64,000 bases of DNA from an uncultured Sutterella sp. (GTDB lineage: Bacteria > Pseudomonadota > Gammaproteobacteria > Burkholderiales > Burkholderiaceae_F). Below the pieces are notes generated by a model. That model did not search any database and was not told where the DNA came from. It saw only the letters and a program-made list of their open reading frames with translations. The translations under genes were made by a program, and so were the position numbers. The DNA lies in the NCBI GenBank assembly GCA_905194315.1, contig CAJJRX010000001.1, forward strand, positions 83,150 through 147,149, in the 5' to 3' direction. Shown here one piece after another: positions 59,819 to 64,000 of this stretch; position 1 is the stretch's first letter; each line of letters opens with the position of its first letter.

Positions 59819-60829
59819 TCAGGCTTCGCCGGAGAGCATCATTTCAAAGTGCCAGGAGTCACGGCACATTTCATCGAGATCGCGTTCAGCCTTCCAGCCC
59901 AGCAGCTTTTCCGCTTTGCCCGGATCACACCACGTTTCCGCAATATCGCCCGAGCGGCGGGCAACCAGTGCATAGGGAATTGGGCGTGCGGCAGCCTTCT
60001 CAAAGGCGTGAATCACCTCCAGAACACTGTAGCCGCGGCCGCAGCCGAGATTGAAGGCGCTCCAGCCGGTATGCGTCATGGCATAGTCAATGGCTTTGAC
60101 GTGCCCGAGTGCAAGATCCACCACGTGGATATAGTCGCGCACGCCGGTGCCGTCAGGCGTGGGATAGTCGCTGCCGAAAACCTGAACCTGCTTCAGTGTG
60201 CCTTTGGCAACACGGGCGACATAGGGGAGCAGATTATTGGGAATCCCGTTGGGGTTCTCACCGATGAGTCCCGAGGGATGCGCACCGATCGGATTGAAGT
60301 AGCGCAGATTGATAGCAGAGAATTCGGGATAAGCACGGCAGACGTCAGCAAGGATGTCCTCAATCTGGCGTTTCGTGCGGCCGTACGGGTTGGTGGCGTC
60401 GGCAAGCGGAGAGTCTTCCGTCAGAGGGAGACTCTTGGGTTCGCCGTAAACCGTTGCGGAGGAGCTGAAGATGAGGCGCGTTGTCTTAGTGCTTCTCATG
60501 GCACGCAGCAGACTCAGGGTTCCGGTGATGTTGTTGTCGTAATACTCGAGCGGTTTGACAACGGACTCACCGACAGCCTTGAACGCGGCAAAGTGAATGA
60601 CCAGTTCGATGCTGTGGTCCTGCAGGGTTTTCGTGAGCAGGGCCTCATCGCGGATATCGCCGATCACCACGACAGGCTTTTTTCCGGTGATCTGCTCAAT
60701 GCGTCCGGCAACGGCAATGTGCGCATTGGAGAGGTTATCGTAGAGAACCACGTTGTGGTTCTGATTGAGGAGTTCTACAGCGGTATGCGAGCCGATAAAG
60801 CCAAGCCCGCCTGTGAGCAGAATATTCAT
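59819..60829 (-). CDS. galE: UDP-glucose 4-epimerase
   Basis: A 336-residue short-chain dehydrogenase-type epimerase. The N-terminal NAD-binding motif GGLGFIGSH, the catalytic Ser in SSSATVYG, and the YxxxK of NPYGRTKRQ are all intact. It interconverts UDP-glucose and UDP-galactose for cell-surface polysaccharides. It lies 110 bp downstream of the DUF2721 genes. Confidence 0.96.
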   Translation of the reverse strand: MNILLTGGLGFIGSHTAVELLNQNHNVVLYDNLSNAHIAVAGRIEQITGKKPVVVIGDIRDEALLTKTLQDHSIELVIHFAAFKAVGESVVKPLEYYDNNITGTLSLLRAMRSTKTTRLIFSSSATVYGEPKSLPLTEDSPLADATNPYGRTKRQIEDILADVCRAYPEFSAINLRYFNPIGAHPSGLIGENPNGIPNNLLPYVARVAKGTLKQVQVFGSDYPTPDGTGVRDYIHVVDLALGHVKAIDYAMTHTGWSAFNLGCGRGYSVLEVIHAFEKAAARPIPYALVARRSGDIAETWCDPGKAEKLLGWKAERDLDEMCRDSWHFEMMLSGEA

Positions 60830-60842
60830 GACTGTTTATGTG

Positions 60843-60890
60843 AAAAAGTTGTCCCGCCCGGCCTGCGGCTTGTCTGCCGCCAGCGGCCGG
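60843..60890 (-). terminator. Possible hairpin between the DUF2721 pair and galE
   Basis: CCGGCC (60858-60863) pairs with GGCCGG (60885-60890) and is extended by GCGGC/GCCGC inside. On the minus strand, AACTTTTTC lies a few bases further on. A weak terminator is possible. Confidence 0.45.
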
Positions 60891-60938
60891 TCAGGTTTTC
60901 AGGAAAAAGAGATCCGGACAAGTCCGTACTATAACGCA

Positions 60939-61433
60939 TCAGTGCTCCGGACCGGCAGGCGGATGTCTGACGGAGGAAAACAGTGACGCTGGCGGTGGCG
61001 GCAGGCGCCGGATGACCAGACGCAGGGCATGAAGCGAGAGCCAGATTTCCGAGGCAAAGTACAGTGAGGCCACGACAATGAGTCCCACGGTCAGCATCAG
61101 CAGGAGGGCAGCGGCATCGTTGTAGTCCACGCCGAGAAAACTGTGCGCCGCCGAGATGGCGATCAGGATGCTCGAGCACACCGTCGAGAGGGTGAGCAGG
61201 ATTGTCCCGCGGCGCAGCAGGGCGCAGCGGCGGTACAAAATAGCAATTTCCCTGTCGATGTCGGGCTCCTGCTTTGGCTGGAGATGACGGCGCTTGCTCA
61301 TCAGCGAACGGATACGGTTCGTCGTGTGGTTGTAGCGCGCTGTCATGCAGAGCATCAGCAGACCGACACTGGATATGAGTGTGATGGGGGTGAGTGCTTC
61401 AAGAAGCAGGCGGTTGAATTCCGGTGTAACCAT
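60939..61433 (-). CDS. DUF2721 family membrane protein (copy 2)
   Basis: A 164-residue membrane protein starting MVTPEFNRLLLEALTPITLI. The DUF2721 pattern ALTPITLISSVGLLMLCMTARYN is clear. Three hydrophobic segments are visible. Its TGA/ATG overlap with the upstream copy shows coupling, and I placed the start at 61433 rather than 61553 for that reason. Function of the family is unknown. Confidence 0.85.
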   Translation of the reverse strand: MVTPEFNRLLLEALTPITLISSVGLLMLCMTARYNHTTNRIRSLMSKRRHLQPKQEPDIDREIAILYRRCALLRRGTILLTLSTVCSSILIAISAAHSFLGVDYNDAAALLLMLTVGLIVVASLYFASEIWLSLHALRLVIRRLPPPPASLFSSVRHPPAGPEH

Positions 61434-61885
61434 CAGTTCTCTCCTTTGCGCGGGGGCATGTGCTTGACGGCCAGATCGAGCGCATGCAGCGAGAAGGTGG
61501 CCTCCAGAGCGAATGTGCCTGTGGCGAGAATAATGGCGCCGAGTGCGACGCACAGCCAGACGAATGCAAGCACGGAGAGATCCGTGTGAAGATAGTAGGC
61601 CACAATGTTGGTGGCAATCATCAGCCCGGCGGACACTGCTGAAATGGCAATGGACAGAATGGCCCGGCGCAGCAGGACGGAACGGTAGAAAATGAGATGA
61701 ATCTCTTCGAGCAGATCCGGTTCATCCTCCGTATCCGAGTCCTGAATTTTCTGCAGGAGCTGACGGATACGGTCCACTGTATGGTTGTAGCGGTTGGTCA
61801 TGCACAGCATCACCAGTCCCACACCCGAGATGAGAGTGATGGGCGTCAGTGCGTTACTGATGACATGTTCAAAAGGGATGATCAT
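61433..61885 (-). CDS. DUF2721 family membrane protein (copy 1)
   Basis: A 150-residue membrane protein sharing ALTPITLIS-VGL-MLCMT-RYNHT with the next gene, so the two arose by tandem duplication. Three hydrophobic segments are predicted (about 14-30, 72-95, 104-128). Its start overlaps the YbaK-type gene by four bases (ATGA), and its stop overlaps the second copy. No function is known. Confidence 0.85.
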   Translation of the reverse strand: MIIPFEHVISNALTPITLISGVGLVMLCMTNRYNHTVDRIRQLLQKIQDSDTEDEPDLLEEIHLIFYRSVLLRRAILSIAISAVSAGLMIATNIVAYYLHTDLSVLAFVWLCVALGAIILATGTFALEATFSLHALDLAVKHMPPRKGEN

Positions 61886-62391
61886 TGTGCTGCGGGCTCC
61901 GCCGGAAGTTTTGTGAAGGCGAATTCCTTGTGGGGCACGCAGGCGCGGAAATCTTCGGCATTGATGATGATTGAGGCGTCGAGCTGCCCGGCGTTGAAGG
62001 CAATTTCTTCATAACGCGTAAAGAGCGAAGGATCAATCACCACCTGCAGATCGGGATGAAAACTCACCGGCGGAACGGCGCCGAAAACGCTACCGGTCAG
62101 CTCCATAACCTCATCGGGACTTGCCAGCGAGGCACGCCGTCCGCCGACAGACTGCGCCAGCAGGGCAAGATCCGCCTGAAAGTCAGCAGGCAGAATGCCG
62201 AGCACGTACTGCTTGTGCCCGTTACCTTTGACTGTACAGCACAGCGCTTTGGCGCCCTGACCAAGTTCCGTGCCGCGAATGTCCGCGACAGACTGACTGG
62301 ATTTTCCGCCCGCGGGATGATGCACCACGCGGAACCGGCACTGATGTTCGGTAAAGAGAGCGGTGAGTTTTTCCAGAACGTTTTCAACCAT
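61882..62391 (-). CDS. YbaK/EbsC-family aminoacyl-tRNA deacylase-like protein
   Basis: A 169-residue protein of the YbaK/ProX superfamily, whose members clear mischarged tRNA. The core GAKALCCTVKGNGHKQYVLG carries the invariant Lys of the fold, and GSVFGAVPPVSF is a second family segment. It is not obviously PrdX or YbaK itself. The ATG at 62391 (MVENVLEKL) is preferred over an upstream start at 62451. It heads the ybaK-DUF2721-DUF2721 operon. Confidence 0.85.
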   Translation of the reverse strand: MVENVLEKLTALFTEHQCRFRVVHHPAGGKSSQSVADIRGTELGQGAKALCCTVKGNGHKQYVLGILPADFQADLALLAQSVGGRRASLASPDEVMELTGSVFGAVPPVSFHPDLQVVIDPSLFTRYEEIAFNAGQLDASIIINAEDFRACVPHKEFAFTKLPAEPAAQ

Positions 62392-62516
62392 AATCCGATA
62401 CCTGACAGTAAAAGAAAAAACAGGAAAGAGCCGATACGGCTCAGTTCCCATTAGAATAGCGCTTACGCACGGAATATGTGCAAAGAAAAGAATTTTCCAA
62501 AACCTGTTTTCAAAAT

Positions 62517-62930
62517 ATGCAAAAAGACAAAGTGGTGATGGCGTTCGATTTCGGACTCTCGCGCACCGGTGTGGCTGTCGGCAATTCCCTCATCAGAGAG
62601 GCCCGGCCGCTCGAAATTATTCACGCCAGAACGAATGATGAAAGGTGGCAGCGTCTCTCATCGCTTGTCAGGGAATGGACCCCGGATCTGTTTGTGGTGG
62701 GTGTCCCGCGTCACGGTGACGGTACGCCGACGGAGCTGACCGCACGCTGTGAGCGTTTTGCACGTCAGGTGGCAGGGCGCTTCTGCCGCCCTGTGACGCT
62801 CGTCGATGAGCGGTTCTCCTCCGTGGTGGTGGAAGACGGGGCGGAAGCGATTGATGATCGTGCGGCTGCCGTGATTCTTCAGCAGTACTTTGAAGAGCAT
62901 GCTGAAGAACTGCAGGCACAGAATGATTAA
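62517..62930 (+). CDS. ruvX: Putative pre-16S rRNA nuclease RuvX (YqgF)
   Basis: A 137-residue RNase H-fold protein with the conserved AFDFGLSRTGVAVGN, VVGVPRHGDGTPT, and VDERFSS with the catalytic acidic residues. It matures the 5' end of 16S rRNA. The start is ambiguous: GTG at 62478, ATG at 62517 or ATG at 62538. I took 62517 because it gives the normal length before AFDFG. plsC follows after 23 bp. Confidence 0.9.
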   Translation: MQKDKVVMAFDFGLSRTGVAVGNSLIREARPLEIIHARTNDERWQRLSSLVREWTPDLFVVGVPRHGDGTPTELTARCERFARQVAGRFCRPVTLVDERFSSVVVEDGAEAIDDRAAAVILQQYFEEHAEELQAQND

Positions 62931-62953
62931 CTGAAAAACAAAGGATGCATTGA

Positions 62954-63784
62954 ATGTCTGGTTCATGGCGACTGATCTGGCTTGCCTGGCTGATTCTTCA
63001 GATCACGCTGATTATTCTGCTTGGCTTTCCCTTCATGAGCAAAGAAACGCGCCTCGGGTATATCAAGCGCGTCGCCGGGAAGATCCCCCGCTGTGTGGGC
63101 ATCAAAGTGACGGTCAGGGGCGAGCTTCCGGAAGAGCTGAAAAATTCATTCATCAGCAAGGACGGTCCCGGTTATATGGTGTGTGCAAACCACATCAGCT
63201 TCGTGGACATCTTTGTGCTTGATGCGATTCTGCCGATGCGTTTTGTGGCTAAAAAGGAAATTGCCTCCTGGCCGCTGTTCGGCTGGATCAGCAAGGGGGT
63301 GAACACGCTATTTATTGACCGCTCCCGCAAAAGTGCAGTGCTTGAGATCGGAGAAACCATGGCTAAAGCCCTCTGCTCAGGCGACAACGTGCTCTTTTTC
63401 CCTGAGGGACGCACCGGCGGTGGACTTGCGCTGCTGCCTTTTTACTCGAATCTGTTTGCTGCGGCCCCGCTGAGCGGCGCAAAGGTGCTCCCGATCAGTC
63501 TGCGTTATACGCTCAATGGCGAGACAACCAATCTGACGTCCTATGCTGGCGCGACGCCGATGTTTCAGATTATCCGCCGGATTGTGGCCACGCCCGGCCT
63601 GGCGGTGGAGGCGACAGTTCTGCCCCCTGTTGAAACAGCAGAGAAAACCCGTCAGATGATCTGTGCGGAAACGTCTGCCGCCATTGCCGCCTCTTTAGGC
63701 ATGGAGGATGCCACGGCGCAGAAACGCGCACGCATTAGTGCTGGCACCGCCGGGGATAAGCTAGTTAGAAATAATTCTGGCTAA
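62954..63784 (+). CDS. plsC: 1-acyl-sn-glycerol-3-phosphate acyltransferase (PlsC type)
   Basis: A 276-residue LPLAT-family acyltransferase with an N-terminal membrane segment (about 7-27). The catalytic block NHISFVD (the NHxxxxD motif) and the acceptor block FFPEGRT are intact. It makes phosphatidic acid from lysophosphatidic acid. AAGGA lies upstream of the ATG. A recombinase gene begins 57 bp past its stop. Confidence 0.92.
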   Translation: MSGSWRLIWLAWLILQITLIILLGFPFMSKETRLGYIKRVAGKIPRCVGIKVTVRGELPEELKNSFISKDGPGYMVCANHISFVDIFVLDAILPMRFVAKKEIASWPLFGWISKGVNTLFIDRSRKSAVLEIGETMAKALCSGDNVLFFPEGRTGGGLALLPFYSNLFAAAPLSGAKVLPISLRYTLNGETTNLTSYAGATPMFQIIRRIVATPGLAVEATVLPPVETAEKTRQMICAETSAAIAASLGMEDATAQKRARISAGTAGDKLVRNNSG

Positions 63785-63841
63785 TTCTACCATCACCCCT
63801 TATGCTGGAGTTGTGGGAGGCTCTGGAAGAAGGGGGTCACC

Positions 63842-64000
63842 ATGCTGGTTTCTATCGGTTTTCTTGCAAAGCATTACGGCGTCTCTGTGAGCACCATCCG
63901 GCGCTGGTGCAGAGAAGGTAAACTTGAAGTTCACCACAGGACTTTCGGCGGACACCGTCGGTTTGAGTTTTCGCAAACCGCTCCAAACGGAGAAAGCCGG
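63842..64000 (+). mobile_element. IS607-type serine recombinase (TnpA), 5' part cut by window edge
   Basis: The last 53 codons begin MLVSIGFLAKHYGVSVSTIR and continue with RTFGGHRRFEF. This MerR-like helix-turn-helix followed by a GGHRRF signature is typical of IS607-family transposase N-termini, which continue into a serine-recombinase domain and are often followed by tnpB. AAGGGGG five bases before the ATG is a good ribosome-binding site. A MerR regulator is the main alternative. The rest lies outside the window, so the call is partial. Confidence 0.72.

Noticed and set aside
1..64000. CRISPR array, prophage, rRNA operon or conjugative module.
   Set aside because: I saw no regularly spaced direct repeats, phage structural genes, rRNA sequence or transfer genes. 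Apart from the right edge the window looks like core chromosome.

Overview
This window looks like a chromosomal segment of a Gram-negative betaproteobacterium in Burkholderiales, most likely Sutterellaceae (Sutterella, Parasutterella or a relative). The reasons are the gene order lolB-ispE-tRNA-Gln-prs-rplY-pth-ychF, the kdsD-kdsC-lptC-lptA-lptB-rpoN-ptsN-rapZ cluster, the ssb-MFS-uvrA block, and a periplasmic-sensor kinase, response regulator and exported flavoprotein set of the type common in gut Sutterellaceae. The family assignment is inference. Coding density is high, no gene-free gap exceeds 300 bases, and nearly all genes are intact. Only the first gene (trmL) and the last (an IS607-type recombinase) are cut by the window edges.

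Layout. 0-5.4 kb (minus strand): trmL, rpoH, ftsX, ftsE, ppx, ftsY. 5.4-6.9 kb (plus): rsmD-coaD-yfhL. 7-11.9 kb (minus): an AsmA-like protein, the AhpF/AhpC peroxidase pair and an XRE regulator. 12-21.5 kb (minus): ychF, DUF523, pth, a DeaD-type helicase, rplY, prs, tRNA-Gln, ispE, lolB and a TPR protein. 21.6-22.7 kb: mutY (plus). 22.7-29.4 kb (minus): the LPS-assembly, sigma-54 and nitrogen-PTS cluster. 29.6-32.8 kb (minus): a glutamate/aspartate-type ABC importer behind a very good sigma-54 promoter. 33-36.4 kb (minus): an unusual crotonase and a Pat-type protein acyltransferase. 36.6-38.6 kb (plus): mtnA, a fuculose-phosphate-type aldolase and a small unknown gene. 38.7-44 kb (minus): aspS, DUF502, fmdB and an EF-G paralogue. 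44.2-49.1 kb (plus): hisN, a TtrS-like sensor kinase, a TtrR/FixJ-like regulator and an exported FAD-dependent reductase. 49.3-54.8 kb: an orphan OmpR-type regulator divergent from an outer-membrane factor and MacA/MacB-type efflux operon. 54.9-59.6 kb: ssb, an MFS transporter and uvrA. 59.6-59.8 kb: a cluster of four DnaA boxes. 59.8-64 kb: galE, two tandem DUF2721 genes, a YbaK-type deacylase, ruvX, plsC and the start of an IS607-type element.

How the parts work together. Much of the window is envelope and stress biology: cell-division ABC proteins and the heat-shock sigma factor, LPS sugar synthesis and transport, lipoprotein sorting, an AsmA-like protein, and a peroxide defence pair. A sigma-E-like promoter sits in front of lptA. 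RpoN is encoded here, and a sigma-54 promoter for the glt importer lies about 7 kb away. The most novel unit is the 45-49 kb sensor/regulator/reductase set. The flavoprotein keeps the FAD fold of the fumarate reductase family but lacks every residue that binds fumarate, so it probably reduces some other, unidentified electron acceptor in the periplasm. A perfect 16-bp palindrome lies in its promoter region.
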